Origin: an uncultured Lachnospiraceae bacterium
GTDB taxonomy: Bacteria > Bacillota > Clostridia > Lachnospirales > Lachnospiraceae
Assembly: GCA_910579805.1 (NCBI GenBank)
Contig: CAJTWM010000004.1
Coordinates: 1-64,000, forward strand
Direction: 5' to 3'
Length of the DNA: 64,000 nucleotides
The translations under genes and the position numbers were made by a program. Within the stretch, counting starts at the first letter, position 1; every line of letters begins with the position of its first letter. The notes under the pieces were generated by a model. It did not search any database and was not told the DNA's origin. It saw nothing but the letters and a program-made list of their open reading frames with translations. Shown piece after piece: positions 42,036 to 52,076 of the stretch.

Positions 42036-42644
42036 TTATCCGGAGGCGGATACGGCGTCTATTAATAGTTTTGTACATACTTCGATTCCAAGATTTCCGC
42101 TGTTTAAGCACATATCAAAATAGGCAGGATTTCCCCATTCCCATTTGGTGACGGAATTATAGAAATCTTTCCTCCGCTTATCATATTTTTTCATTGTACT
42201 TTCTACCTCGGACCGGTCCAATCCTTCTTTTTCGATGGCCCTTTTCATGCGCGTTTCCGTATCCGCATGGATAAAGACCTTCAGACAGTCGTCCCTGTCT
42301 TTTAGGATATGGCTGGCGGCACGGCCTACGATAACGCAGCCGCCGTGGTTAGCGGCCTTTTCGATAATGTTTTTTTCTTCTTCAAAGAGTTTGTCTGCCA
42401 TAGGCAGGTCTTTTTCGCTTGGACCGCCCCCAAAAGGAGAGGATTTGGTAAGATTAAAGATAAAGCCTCCGGAGGAAGTCTCTTCAAGGCTTTCAATGTA
42501 AATAGCGGGAATTTTAAGGTTTTTGGCAGATTCCGTAAGGATATTTCTGTCATATAACTTATATCCTAAAGCCCCGGCAAGCCGTTTGCCGATTTCGTTG
42601 CCTCCGCTCGCGTACAGACGCTCAATTGCAATCACATGATACAT
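42036..42644 (-). CDS. Cytidylate kinase-like protein
   Basis: 202 residues from the second ATG (42644), which has AGGAG seven bases before; the first ATG (42650) is too near. The P-loop region is degenerate (RLYASGGNEIGKRLA), as in the cytidylate-kinase-like family PF13189, and GRAASHIL near residue 110 and HADTETRMKRAIEKEGLDR (in part) complete the pattern. Members are not proven CMP kinases. Single gene with its own terminator. Confidence 0.85.
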   Translation of the reverse strand: MYHVIAIERLYASGGNEIGKRLAGALGYKLYDRNILTESAKNLKIPAIYIESLEETSSGGFIFNLTKSSPFGGGPSEKDLPMADKLFEEEKNIIEKAANHGGCVIVGRAASHILKDRDDCLKVFIHADTETRMKRAIEKEGLDRSEVESTMKKYDKRRKDFYNSVTKWEWGNPAYFDMCLNSGNLGIEVCTKLLIDAVSASG

Positions 42645-42732
42645 TCGCATTCTCCTTTCTACCGCAAAATTAAGATACTTTTATTATAACGGTTCTTTGA
42701 ATTTCCCTCAATATTTAACTTGTACTTAATTT

Positions 42733-42783
42733 ATAATTTCCCTATCCTGATTGGATGCCTGCCTGCCGGCAAATAAGGGTTAA
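42733..42783 (-). repeat. Decayed single unit of the palindromic repeat
   Basis: ATTTCCCTATCCTGATT, GATGCCTGCC and TAAGGGTTAA follow the order of the inverted unit at 32914-33056, with loss of several bases around the inner dyad. It overlaps the end of the esterase gene. Confidence 0.6.
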
Positions 42784-43571
42784 CCGTTCAGCCACCACTT
42801 CAGCACATCCTGTATTTTTGCGTCCCAGTACTGCCATTGGTGATCGCCGCCGGATTGTTCGCATGTCAGGGAATATCCCAGCTTTTTTACATGCTCCCAT
42901 ACGAGCAGGTTTCCTTCATACAAAAAGTCTTCCGTGCCGCACCAGGCATAGAGTCTGGGAAGCTCCTTCTTTTGTGCCGCCAGCTTATCTGCTAACGTAA
43001 TAATTTCGTTATCGGACCCTTTCAGATCTTCCAAACTTCCGAAGATCCCTGTAAGAAGCGGTGTCAAACGGGGATTTTCGCGCTGGCTTCTTTGATAGTC
43101 GCTTATAATGTCCAGCGCTCCCGACAAAGAAGCCGCCGCCCCGAACGTATCGCTTGCGCCAAGGGCGAGTTTCCATGCGCCGTAACCGCCCATGGACAGT
43201 CCGGCGGCCAAAGTATCTTCCTTTTGGTCGGACATGTTAGGGAAAAATTCCAGGCATATGGAGGGAAGTTCTTTTGAAATAAAAGTCCAGTACCGCATCC
43301 CGTATGTGGTATCCGTGTAAAAGCCTAAATGTGTTGTAGGCATGACCACTGCGATCCCGAGATCGCTTACATAACGTTCTATCGAGGTTCTGCGCTGCCA
43401 GATCGTGTGGTCGTCGCTCATGCCATGAAGCAGATACATCGTTTTATATTTTCCTTGGACAGTCCGTCCTTCCATGCCGATCTGTCCGTGGGTCTGCTGG
43501 GGTAAGATAACGTCCATGTTTACGCTCATGCCAAGAACATCCGAAAAAAAATCTACATGCATTAAAGCCAT
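42780..43571 (-). CDS. Esterase of the EstA / S-formylglutathione hydrolase-like family
   Basis: 263 residues from ATG 43571 with GGAGGAACAAT before it. LLHGMSDDHTIWQRRTSIER near residue 50 (in part), the nucleophile elbow AGLSMGGYGAW near residue 130, and His in GGDHQWQYWD near the end give the alpha/beta-hydrolase triad. Family members cleave short-chain acyl esters, including acetyl groups from carbohydrates. It stands alone on the minus strand, divergent from araR. Cytoplasmic: no signal peptide. Confidence 0.85.
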   Translation of the reverse strand: MALMHVDFFSDVLGMSVNMDVILPQQTHGQIGMEGRTVQGKYKTMYLLHGMSDDHTIWQRRTSIERYVSDLGIAVVMPTTHLGFYTDTTYGMRYWTFISKELPSICLEFFPNMSDQKEDTLAAGLSMGGYGAWKLALGASDTFGAAASLSGALDIISDYQRSQRENPRLTPLLTGIFGSLEDLKGSDNEIITLADKLAAQKKELPRLYAWCGTEDFLYEGNLLVWEHVKKLGYSLTCEQSGGDHQWQYWDAKIQDVLKWWLNG

Positions 43572-43780
43572 ATTGTTCCTCCGTTTCTGCATATCCCGCA
43601 AATTTTGGCGCGGGTATGCGTTTCTGAATATAAGTCGGTATTTTCCGGCCGGTTACGGTTGGTATTTAAGGCCGTATAAAAATTGATAATTATATTATAC
43701 TTGTTTTTCCTATGTTACTCAAATTATTTTGAGCCTTAAAAATTATTTTTATATGCGATTTTATCCGTTTATTGTTAAAG

Positions 43781-43794
43781 TTGTACATATACAA
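43781..43794. promoter_or_regulatory. Possible AraR operator between esterase and araR
   Basis: TTGTACATATACAA is a near-palindrome resembling the B. subtilis AraR box (TTGTACGTACAA core). A half-site TTTGTAC lies at 43838-43843. The intergenic stretch 43572-43954 is otherwise AT-rich and without a gene; promoters for both directions are expected here but not clear. Confidence 0.45.
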
Positions 43795-43954
43795 GTATAT
43801 AAAATTGGTACATATGGACGATGGAAAAAAATAAAATTTGTACTATAGTGATAATAAGCAATAATAGAATGATGATAACGGAGCGGAAGATAATGTGTTT
43901 GCAGGGCAGACGCGGAAAGGCACAAAACGGCATGAAACGGAAGGGGCGATCACA

Positions 43955-45052
43955 TTGAATGCAGAACCGAAATATGTCAAAGTAGTTGAGTGGATCAATC
44001 AGCAGATCGGAAAAAAAAGATTTGCCCCCGGAGATAAGATACCTTCTGAAAACGAGCTGAGCGGACAGTTTCAATTGAGCCGTCAGACCATTCGACATGC
44101 TATCAGTATATTAGAGGAGGAGGGTATTCTTACGAGGCTCCGGGGCAGCGGGACTTATGTAAGCGACAACTGTTTTACGAATCTTGAAAAAAGAACAAGG
44201 ATCGCGGTCGTAACCACTTATGTCGACAGTTATATTTTTCCGAAAACGATTCAGGGGATCGAGCAGATCCTGTCAGAGAACGGTTATACAATGGAGCTTT
44301 CCTTTACCAACAACATGGTAGAGCGGGAAAAAGAGATTTTAGGGGACATATTGGAAAAGGATGATATAGCGGGAATGATCGTAGAGCCGACGAAAAGCGG
44401 GCTGCCGAATCCCAACGAAGACTTGTATCTGAGTTTTTTGGATAGAAAGATACCGATCATTTTTATGAATAGTTTTTATCCGAATCTGGAGATACCCCAT
44501 GTGTCCATGAATGACAAAAGCGCGGCGCAGAAGGCGGTAGAAACGCTGATCCATGCGGGCCATCAAAGAATTGCGGCAATTTTGAAGATGGACGACGGAC
44601 AGGGACACAGACGTTACAGCGGATACATGAGCGCCATGAAAAAGGCCGGCCTGCCTACACGGGACGAGAATGTGATCTGGATCGATACCGAGGACGTGCT
44701 TCATCCTGAATTATACTGTGATAAACTGTTAAGGCGGCTGGAAGGCTGCAGTGCGGTTTTCTGCTATAACGATCAGGTAGCTTTTAGCCTGATCGAACTG
44801 CTTAGGAAAAAGGGGATCCTCATACCGGAACAGATGTCGGTAGTCAGCGTGGACGATTCCGATCTTGCCAAATTAGGCGATATCAAACTGGCGTCTATTC
44901 CGCATCCGTTGGAAAAGCTGGGGGCGAAAGCGGCGCTAAACCTGTTGCAGATGATGAGGGATTCTAAGTTTAACGGAACTTTTGAATTTGAAGAAGAAGT
45001 GATCCTCAGGGAGTCCGTGGCATATTGTCAGACGGATCAGGATAACATATAA
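43955..45052 (+). CDS. araR: Arabinose-responsive repressor, GntR/LacI hybrid
   Basis: 365 residues from TTG 43955 with GGAAGGGG before it; GTG 43895 would add 20 unlikely residues. N-terminal GntR winged helix (KIPSENELSGQFQLSRQTIRHAI, in part; residues 10-75), then a LacI/periplasmic-binding-like sensor (from TRIAVVTTYVDSYIF to the end). This hybrid layout and length match B. subtilis AraR (about 362 residues), which leaves DNA on binding L-arabinose. It stands at the head of the ara genes. Autoregulation is expected from the box at 43781. Confidence 0.9.
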   Translation: MNAEPKYVKVVEWINQQIGKKRFAPGDKIPSENELSGQFQLSRQTIRHAISILEEEGILTRLRGSGTYVSDNCFTNLEKRTRIAVVTTYVDSYIFPKTIQGIEQILSENGYTMELSFTNNMVEREKEILGDILEKDDIAGMIVEPTKSGLPNPNEDLYLSFLDRKIPIIFMNSFYPNLEIPHVSMNDKSAAQKAVETLIHAGHQRIAAILKMDDGQGHRRYSGYMSAMKKAGLPTRDENVIWIDTEDVLHPELYCDKLLRRLEGCSAVFCYNDQVAFSLIELLRKKGILIPEQMSVVSVDDSDLAKLGDIKLASIPHPLEKLGAKAALNLLQMMRDSKFNGTFEFEEEVILRESVAYCQTDQDNI

Positions 45053-45216
45053 AATTTACCTGTCTTAACGATATACCAGCCCAAGAGGGCGTGGGAGCGG
45101 CGGTCGTCCGTATTGCAGGAAAGACAGACGGGGCAGTAAGTATGCGGCCCGTATACATGGCGGCATATGCAAATAAAGAACAAGAAACAATTTTTTATAA
45201 TCAAGGAGGAATCATC

Positions 45217-46713
45217 ATGCAAGAAGCAAAGAATTACAAGTTTTGGTTTTGTACAGGCTCACAGGATCTGTACGGGGACGAATGCCTGAAAAATGTGGCG
45301 GAGCATTCACAAAAGATCGTAGAAGCATTCAACACATCCGGAAAATTACCTTTTGAGGTAGTATGGAAACCGACCCTGATCGATCAGGCGTCGATCAGAA
45401 AGACCTTTAACGAGGCGAACAATGACAAGGAATGCGCGGGCATTATTACATGGATGCATACTTTTTCACCTGCAAAAATGTGGATTATTGGACTTCAGGA
45501 GTATAACAAACCGTTATGCCACCTACATACGCAGTTTAATGAGGAGATTCCTTACGATACGATCGATATGGACTTCATGAATGAGAACCAGTCGGCGCAC
45601 GGCGACAGGGAATACGGACACATTGTAAGCCGTATGGGGATAGAACGTAAGATCATCGTAGGCCATTGGGCGAATGAAAAGGTACAGGAAAAACTGGCCG
45701 GATGGATGCGTACCGCCATCGGCGTAATGGAATCTTCCCATATCCGTGTAGCCCGTATTGCGGATAATATGAGAAACGTAGCCGTAACGGAAGGCGATAA
45801 AGTAGAAGCGCAGATCAAATTCGGCTGGGAGATCGACGCTTATCCGGTAAATGAGATCGTAGAATATGTAAATGCCGTTTCCAAAGCCGACATCGACGCA
45901 TTGGTAGAGGAATATTATGGTAAGTATGAAATTTTAACGGAAGGCAGGGACGAAGCGGAATTTAGGGAGCATGTAGCGGTACAGGCGGGCATCGAGATCG
46001 GTTTCGAAAAGTTTTTGACGGAGAAAAATTATCAGGCGATCGTGACGCATTTCGGCGATCTGGGAGGATTAAAGCAGTTACCGGGTCTTGCGATTCAGAG
46101 ACTGATGGAAAAAGGTTACGGTTTCGGCGGAGAAGGAGACTGGAAGACGGCGGCTATGGTACGTCTTATGAAATTGATGGCAGCCAATACGCCGAATGCA
46201 AAAGGAACTTCATTCATGGAAGATTATACTTACAATCTCGTTCCGGGCAAAGAGGGCATTTTACAGGCCCATATGCTGGAGGTATGTCCGACCGTTGCGG
46301 ACGGACCGATTGCCATTAAATGTCAGCCCCTTTCCATGGGCGACAGGGAAGATCCGACCCGTTTGGTATTTACGAGCAAGACAGGGCCTGCGGTAGCTAC
46401 GTCCCTGATCGATCTTGGCAACCGTTTCCGTTTGATCATCAATGCGGTAGACTGTAAGAAATGTGAGAAACCGATGCCGAAACTTCCGGTTGCAACTGCA
46501 TTCTGGACGCCGCAGCCGTCTTTGGAAGTGGGTGCGGAAGCTTGGATTTTGGCAGGAGGCGCGCATCATACGGCATTCTCTTACGACCTGACGGTAGAGC
46601 AGATGGAAGACTGGGCAGCGGCGATGGGAATCGAAAGCGTTGTCATTGATAATAGTACGACGATCCGCGACTTTAAAAATACGCTCAGATGGAATTCCGT
46701 TGCATTTAAATAA
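45217..46713 (+). CDS. araA: L-arabinose isomerase
   Basis: 498 residues from ATG 45217 with AAGGAGGA. FWFCTGSQDLYG at the start, MHTFSPAKMWI near residue 90, FGDLGGLKQLPGLA near residue 275 (in part), and the metal ligands in TSFMEDYTY and GGAHHTAFS are those of AraA. It converts L-arabinose to L-ribulose with Mn2+. First enzyme gene of the operon; 164 bases separate it from araR, without a clear gene. Confidence 0.96.
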   Translation: MQEAKNYKFWFCTGSQDLYGDECLKNVAEHSQKIVEAFNTSGKLPFEVVWKPTLIDQASIRKTFNEANNDKECAGIITWMHTFSPAKMWIIGLQEYNKPLCHLHTQFNEEIPYDTIDMDFMNENQSAHGDREYGHIVSRMGIERKIIVGHWANEKVQEKLAGWMRTAIGVMESSHIRVARIADNMRNVAVTEGDKVEAQIKFGWEIDAYPVNEIVEYVNAVSKADIDALVEEYYGKYEILTEGRDEAEFREHVAVQAGIEIGFEKFLTEKNYQAIVTHFGDLGGLKQLPGLAIQRLMEKGYGFGGEGDWKTAAMVRLMKLMAANTPNAKGTSFMEDYTYNLVPGKEGILQAHMLEVCPTVADGPIAIKCQPLSMGDREDPTRLVFTSKTGPAVATSLIDLGNRFRLIINAVDCKKCEKPMPKLPVATAFWTPQPSLEVGAEAWILAGGAHHTAFSYDLTVEQMEDWAAAMGIESVVIDNSTTIRDFKNTLRWNSVAFK

Positions 46714-46845
46714 TCGTTGCGGATCCGGGCGTAAAACAGGGAAGGACAGATTTTGTCTACGAATCTGCAGGGGGAAAGATCCGTGGCAAAGAGGCAAAGC
46801 AATGCCCGGCTTACAGTTTGGGGCCGGGCGGGAATGGAGGATGAA

Positions 46846-48450
46846 ATGAAAAGCAGCGAAGAAATTAAGAAAGCCATAGGAGAGGGCAAAACCGCGCTTG
46901 GAATTGAGTTTGGTTCGACAAGGATCAAAGCGGTGCTTGTAACGGAGGACAATGTTCCGGCGGCAGCAGGCAGCCATGAATGGGAAAACCGTCTGGAAGG
47001 AAACATTTGGACGTACAGTCTGGACGATATTTGGAACGGCCTGCAGGACGCTTATGCCAAAATGGCCGAAGACGTTAAAAACCAGTACGGAGAGACCCTG
47101 ACAACGATAGGGGCGATTGGATTTAGCGGTATGATGCACGGTTATATGGCCTTTGACAAGGACGGGGAACTGTTAGTACCTTTCCGTACATGGCGCAACA
47201 CGATCACGGAAGAAGCGGCAGTGAAACTGACGGAAGAATTTCAGTATAATATTCCCCAAAGATGGAGCATCGCCCATTTGTATCAGGCAATTTTAAACGG
47301 GGAAGAGCATATAAAAGATATTACGTTTTTTACAACGCTTGCAGGTTATATTCACTGGAAAATGACAGGGGAAAAAGTACTCGGCGTGGGAGAAGCTTCC
47401 GGGATGTTCCCGATCGATGTGGAAACGAAAGACTTTAATAAGGGCATGATAGAACGCTTTGACAAGCTGACAGCGGACAAAAATTATCCCTGGACACTTT
47501 CCGGAATCTTACCTAAGGTGCTGGTAGCGGGAGACAATGCAGGCGCCCTGACCGAAGAAGGCAGTAAGCTGCTTGATGTGAGCGGAAATCTGAAAGCAGG
47601 CATTCCTCTCTGTCCTCCTGAAGGAGATGCGGGAACGGGAATGGCGGCGACCAATAGCATTGCGAAGCGTACCGGAAACGTATCCGCAGGCACCAGTATC
47701 TTTGCCATGATCGTTTTGGAAAAAGAATTGACAAAAGTATATCCGGAAATCGACCTTGTTACAACGCCGACCGGAAATCTGGTAGGAATGGTACACTGCA
47801 ATAACTGTACTTCCGACTTGAACGCCTGGGTGAATATTTTCAAAGAATTTGCGGAAAGCTTCGGCATGAAAGTAGATATGAACGAGCTGTTCGGAACGCT
47901 TTACAGGAAAGCGCTGGAAGGTGATGCGGAATGTGGCGGACTGCTTGCCTATAATTATTTTTCAGGGGAACCGGTGACCGGTTTTGCAGAAGGCAGGCCT
48001 CTTTTCGCGCGTACCCCGGAAAGTAAATTTAATTTGGCCAATTTCATGCGTGTAAATCTGTTTACCGCACTTGCAACTTTAAAAGTAGGACTTGATATCA
48101 TGCTGAAGGAAGAGGGCGTGCAGGTAGACCGCATTTTCGGTCATGGCGGACTCTTCAAAACAAAGGGCGTGGGACAAAAGATTATGGCGGCGGCTATGAA
48201 CGCGCCTGTTTCCGTTATGGAAACGGCAGGTGAAGGCGGCGCGTGGGGAATCGCTGTTCTGGCATCCTATATGCTTCAAAAAGAAAGTGGAGAACCTTTG
48301 GACGATTACCTTCAAAATAAAGTGTTCGCCGGACAGACAGGAGAAGAAATGCAGCCTGACCAGGCGGATGTGGACGGATTTGATACTTTCATCGAGCGTT
48401 ACAAAAAGGGACTTTCCATTGAACGCGCGGCAGTCGAGAATTTAGCATAA
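46846..48450 (+). CDS. araB: Ribulokinase-type FGGY kinase
   Basis: 534 residues from ATG 46846, GGAGG five bases before. [15 protein letters not shown] starts the ATPase domain, [10 protein letters not shown] near residue 90 and the C-terminal [17 protein letters not shown] (FGGY signature region) complete it. It differs from E. coli AraB and belongs to the FGGY group found with araA/araD in Clostridia, so phosphorylation of L-ribulose is inferred from context. The 132-base leader has a GCCCGGC/GCCGGGC hairpin (46804-46828) without a T-run. Confidence 0.88.
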   Translation: MKSSEEIKKAIGEGKTALGIEFGSTRIKAVLVTEDNVPAAAGSHEWENRLEGNIWTYSLDDIWNGLQDAYAKMAEDVKNQYGETLTTIGAIGFSGMMHGYMAFDKDGELLVPFRTWRNTITEEAAVKLTEEFQYNIPQRWSIAHLYQAILNGEEHIKDITFFTTLAGYIHWKMTGEKVLGVGEASGMFPIDVETKDFNKGMIERFDKLTADKNYPWTLSGILPKVLVAGDNAGALTEEGSKLLDVSGNLKAGIPLCPPEGDAGTGMAATNSIAKRTGNVSAGTSIFAMIVLEKELTKVYPEIDLVTTPTGNLVGMVHCNNCTSDLNAWVNIFKEFAESFGMKVDMNELFGTLYRKALEGDAECGGLLAYNYFSGEPVTGFAEGRPLFARTPESKFNLANFMRVNLFTALATLKVGLDIMLKEEGVQVDRIFGHGGLFKTKGVGQKIMAAAMNAPVSVMETAGEGGAWGIAVLASYMLQKESGEPLDDYLQNKVFAGQTGEEMQPDQADVDGFDTFIERYKKGLSIERAAVENLA

Positions 48451-48477
48451 AATTAAAGAAAGGTGTGGTTTGAACAT

Positions 48478-49170
48478 ATGTTAGAGGAATTGAAGAAACA
48501 GGTATATGAAGCAAATATGGATCTTCCCAAATACGGTCTTGTTACGTTTACCTGGGGAAACGTGAGCGGAATCGACAGGGAAAAGGGCCTGTTTGTCATT
48601 AAACCTTCAGGCGTGGACTATGAAAAGCTTTCGCCGGAAGATATGGTGGTCATGGATTTAGAGGGAAATAAAGTAGAGGGAAAGTACAATCCTTCTTCGG
48701 ATACGGCGACGCATTTAGAACTGTATAAGGCGTTTCAGGAGATCGGCGGTATCGTGCATACCCATTCTTCATGGGCTACAAGCTGGGCGCAGGCAGGCAG
48801 GAGCATTCCCTGCTACGGAACGACTCATGCGGATTATATCTACGGAGAAGTGCCTTGCGTAAGGTGCCTGACCAAAGAGGAGATCGACGGCGCTTATGAA
48901 AAGAATACGGGCCTTTTGATCGTTGATTACTTTAAGGATAAAGAAGTTTTGGCAGTTCCGGCGGTGCTTTGTAAGAACCACGGACCTTTTGCATGGGGGA
49001 AAGACGCCCATGAAGCGGTGCATAACGCGGTGGTATTGGAGGAAGTGGCGAAGATGGCGGCAAGGTGCGAACGGATCAATCCTAAAGTAGAGCCCGCGCC
49101 GCAGGAGCTTCAGGATAAGCATTATTACAGAAAACATGGCGCCAATGCGTATTACGGACAAAATGCATAA
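48478..49170 (+). CDS. araD: L-ribulose-5-phosphate 4-epimerase
   Basis: 230 residues from ATG 48478 (GTG 48463 is in frame), the same size as E. coli AraD (231). [21 protein letters not shown] near residue 28 (in part), the zinc ligands in VHTHSSWA, and the C-terminal [14 protein letters not shown] are typical class II aldolase/AraD features. It makes D-xylulose 5-phosphate, which enters the pentose phosphate pathway through the transketolase encoded next. Confidence 0.95.
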   Translation: MLEELKKQVYEANMDLPKYGLVTFTWGNVSGIDREKGLFVIKPSGVDYEKLSPEDMVVMDLEGNKVEGKYNPSSDTATHLELYKAFQEIGGIVHTHSSWATSWAQAGRSIPCYGTTHADYIYGEVPCVRCLTKEEIDGAYEKNTGLLIVDYFKDKEVLAVPAVLCKNHGPFAWGKDAHEAVHNAVVLEEVAKMAARCERINPKVEPAPQELQDKHYYRKHGANAYYGQNA

Positions 49171-49335
49171 ACCGGCACAGTTCGTAGGTATGGCTAACGA
49201 ATGGAAATAAGTGTATCCATGAAATGCATGTAAAAATTCTGCAATTCGTTACGATATGCCGATATGGACGGCGTGGCCTATTTATGATAAAGTGAAATGA
49301 AAGCAGTTTAACAACGATTCGGAATGGAGGAAAAA

Positions 49336-50172
49336 ATGAATAACTTAGAACTTGCAAAAACAGCGAATGAAGTTCGCAAAGGCATTGTGACCAGTGTTCA
49401 TAGTGCAAAAGCCGGACATCCGGGCGGTTCTCTTTCAGCCGCGGATATTTTTACATTTTTGTATTTTGAGGAAATGAACGTCGACCCGAAAGAACCTAAA
49501 AAAGAAGACAGGGATCGTTTTGTTCTTTCTAAAGGGCATACGGCTCCGGGACTTTATTCAACTTTGGCAAACAGAGGATTTTTCCCGGTAGAAGATTTAA
49601 AGACTCTCCGTAAATTAGGATCTTACCTTCAGGGGCATCCTGATATGAAGCACATTCCGGGTGTAGATATGTCCAGCGGTTCTTTGGGACAGGGAATTTC
49701 CGCTGCAGTAGGGATGGCGCTTGGCGCTAAAATGGATCAAAAAGATTTCAGGGTATATACTCTTTTAGGAGACGGTGAGATTGAAGAAGGTCAGGTTTGG
49801 GAAGCTTCTATGTTTGCCGGACACAGAAAGCTGGATAATCTTTGCGTGATCGTAGACAATAACGGCTTACAGATTGACGGTAAAGTGGAAGATGTATGTT
49901 CTCCGTATCCGATTGACAAGAAATTTGAGGCATTTAATTTTCATGTAATCAATGTAGATGCTCATGATTTTGACGCGTTAAGAGCGGCGTTTAAAGAAGC
50001 AAGAGAAACAAAGGGGATGCCGACGGCGATCATTGCGCACAGCCTGAAAGGAAAAGGCGTTTCTTTCATGGAAGGAAACTGCGATTGGCACGGCAAGGCG
50101 CCGAATGATGAAGAATATGCAGTCGCAATGGCGGATCTTGAGAAAGTGGGGGCAGAATTATGTCAGAAGTAA
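49336..50172 (+). CDS. Transketolase, N-terminal subunit
   Basis: 278 residues from ATG 49336 with GGAGG before it. GHPGGSLSAADI near residue 30, the thiamine diphosphate motif GDGEIEEGQ ... IVDNNGLQIDG (about 145-185) and SKGHTAPGLY. Split transketolases are normal in Clostridia and archaea; the C-terminal half is the next gene, overlapping by 13 bases. Acts in the non-oxidative pentose phosphate pathway. The 165 bases before it contain no other gene. Confidence 0.95.
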   Translation: MNNLELAKTANEVRKGIVTSVHSAKAGHPGGSLSAADIFTFLYFEEMNVDPKEPKKEDRDRFVLSKGHTAPGLYSTLANRGFFPVEDLKTLRKLGSYLQGHPDMKHIPGVDMSSGSLGQGISAAVGMALGAKMDQKDFRVYTLLGDGEIEEGQVWEASMFAGHRKLDNLCVIVDNNGLQIDGKVEDVCSPYPIDKKFEAFNFHVINVDAHDFDALRAAFKEARETKGMPTAIIAHSLKGKGVSFMEGNCDWHGKAPNDEEYAVAMADLEKVGAELCQK

Positions 50173-51104
50173 AAGTTTCGAAAATTGCAACAAGAGAAAG
50201 CTATGGTAACGCTCTCGTGGAATTGGGAGCAGAATATCCGAATTTAGTCGTTTTGGATGCGGATCTTGCAGCGGCGACGAAAACGGGAATTTTTAAGAAA
50301 GCATATCCTGATCGTCACATTGACTGCGGTATTGCGGAATGTAACATGGTAGGTATCGCAGCAGGACTCTCCACGGTAGGTAAAATCCCGTTTGTAAGCT
50401 CTTTTGCTATGTTTGCAGCCGGCCGTGCTTTTGAGCAGGTCCGTAACTCTGTAGGTTATCCCCATCTGAACGTAAAGATTGGAGCAACCCATGCCGGAAT
50501 CAGCGTTGGTGAAGACGGGGCATCCCATCAGTGTAATGAGGATATGGCGTTGATGAGAAGCATTCCGGGGATGGTAGTCATCAATCCGGCAGACGATGTA
50601 GAGGCAAAGGCGGCTATGCGCGCGGCAGTAGAATATGAAGGCCCTGTATATCTGCGCTTCGGACGTGCAGCTATGCCTGTGATCAATGACAGGCCGGATT
50701 ATAAATTTGAGATCGGTAAAGGGGTTCTTCTCCGTGAGGGAACGGACGTTACGATCGTAGCGACGGGAATCTGTGTTGACAGTGCGCTCAGTGCAGCGGA
50801 AAAACTTGCGGCGGAAGGCGTTAGTGCGGAAGTGATCAATATCCATACGATCAAACCTCTTGATAAGGAACTGATAGCAGCTTCTGCAAAGAAGACAGGA
50901 AAGGTAGTTACCGTGGAAGAACATTCTGTGATCGGCGGATTGGGAAGCGCAGTCTGCGACGCGCTTTGCGAGTTGGCTCCTACGCCTGTTAAGAAAATCG
51001 GTATGCAGGACGTATTCGGTGAATCCGGTTCTGCCGCTGCCCTGATCGAGAAGTATGGCTTGGATGCGGAAGGCGTATATCAGGGTGTGAAGGAATTTTT
51101 ATAA
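50160..51104 (+). CDS. Transketolase, C-terminal subunit
   Basis: 314 residues overlapping the first subunit. Pyrimidine-binding domain with RESYGNALVEL, DADLAAATKTG and GIAECNMVGIAAGL, followed by the C-terminal domain (VATGICVDSALSAAEKL, VVTVEEHSVIGGLGSAV). Together the two halves equal one bacterial transketolase. Placement after araD is a sensible way to dispose of xylulose 5-phosphate. A strong terminator follows. Confidence 0.95.
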   Translation: MSEVKVSKIATRESYGNALVELGAEYPNLVVLDADLAAATKTGIFKKAYPDRHIDCGIAECNMVGIAAGLSTVGKIPFVSSFAMFAAGRAFEQVRNSVGYPHLNVKIGATHAGISVGEDGASHQCNEDMALMRSIPGMVVINPADDVEAKAAMRAAVEYEGPVYLRFGRAAMPVINDRPDYKFEIGKGVLLREGTDVTIVATGICVDSALSAAEKLAAEGVSAEVINIHTIKPLDKELIAASAKKTGKVVTVEEHSVIGGLGSAVCDALCELAPTPVKKIGMQDVFGESGSAAALIEKYGLDAEGVYQGVKEFL

Positions 51105-51151
51105 GACTGGCTCAAGTTAGGAATTATTTGTTTTTAGAAAATATGGTAAGG

Positions 51152-51191
51152 AAATAACACCTTTACTTTTCGAAGTGAGGTGTTATTTTTT
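51152..51191 (+). terminator. Rho-independent terminator of the ara-transketolase group
   Basis: AATAACACC (51153-51161) pairs with GGTGTTATT (51179-51187); the stem continues inward to a TTCG loop and a T-run follows. Confidence 0.92.
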
Positions 51192-51262
51192 TGGCATACG
51201 CATAAAGCGCGGTATCCTTTTTGCAGAAATTCACGCTGGTGACACATACAGTAAGGGGAGGT

Positions 51263-51924
51263 GGGCAATATGGCAAAATTTTGGTTTTTGAGGACGATGT
51301 GACAACAAACAATCTGGTCAGCGACTATTTAACTGATGCAGGCCACATAATATTTCCGGCCTACGATGGTCAGGAAGCGCTTCGCTGTTTTCAGCAGGAA
51401 TCCATAGAATTGATTATTCTGGATATAATGATTCCCAATGTGGATGGCATTCAAGTCCTAAAAGAAATCCGCAAAACAAGCAGCGTCCCCGTTCTGATGC
51501 TGACTGCATTGAGCGATGAAAGGTCACAGATCGCCAGCTTCGACTGTTTGGCTGACGACTACATCACCAAGCCTTTTTCAATCATCCTGCTGGGGAAACG
51601 TGTTCTGGCCTTGCTGCGCCGTGCCGGGAAAATGGAAGAAAAGGATATTTGGAGGTGCGGAAACATTACAGTAGATTTTCATGGTTATTTGGCGGAAAAG
51701 GATGGCGAACCCATAGAGCTGGCCCCAAAGAAATACAACTGCTGATTGAAAATGCAGGGCGGGTCATGACACGCGAAAAACTGATTGATGGTGTCTGGGG
51801 GATGGACGCGCCGCTTTATGACCGGGCGATTGACACATATATTCGGAGGATACGCCAAAAGCTGGAGTTGAATTATATTGCAACGGTAAAAGGCGTCGGC
51901 TATCGTTTTGAGGTATCGCCATGA
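51263..51924 (+). pseudogene. OmpR-type response regulator, frameshifted
   Basis: GKILVFEDDV, the phospho-acceptor block LIILDIMIPNVDG and the Lys of TKPF show a receiver domain; MTREKLIDGVWG and TYIRRIRQKLE show a winged-helix output domain. The two parts are in different frames: the first stops at TGA in 51743-51745, where the KEIQLLIENAGRV part continues in another frame with a few residues missing. A second lesion is likely at the start: ATG 51270, with AGGGGAGGT before it, reads into the correct frame only if one A is added to the AAAA at 51275-51278. The stop overlaps the next start, as in intact pairs. Confidence 0.85.
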
Positions 51925-52076
51925 AGCGGTTAAAGCTGTTTCCCAAGACCTTTTTATATGTTTTCTCGCTGATGGCAGCTATCTCGCTAATCAGTCATGC
52001 CCTATTTTATTTCATGATGCCTATTGTTTATACCAGACAAAAGGAAGTCAGATTGTTGTGGTCATTTATAATCTGA
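51921..52076 (+). pseudogene. Sensor histidine kinase, N-terminal remnant
   Basis: 51 codons starting at ATG 51921 inside the regulator stop: MKRLKLFPKTFLYVFSLM and SHALFYFMMPIVYT, a membrane helix typical of BceS/VanS-like sensors. The frame stops at 52074-52076. All catalytic parts are gone, replaced by ABC ATPase sequence, so a deletion has joined two genes. Confidence 0.78.

Noticed and set aside
42036-42644. True CMP kinase (cmk)
   Set aside because: The P-loop is degenerate and the layout is that of the cytidylate-kinase-like family, whose members are not proven CMP kinases.
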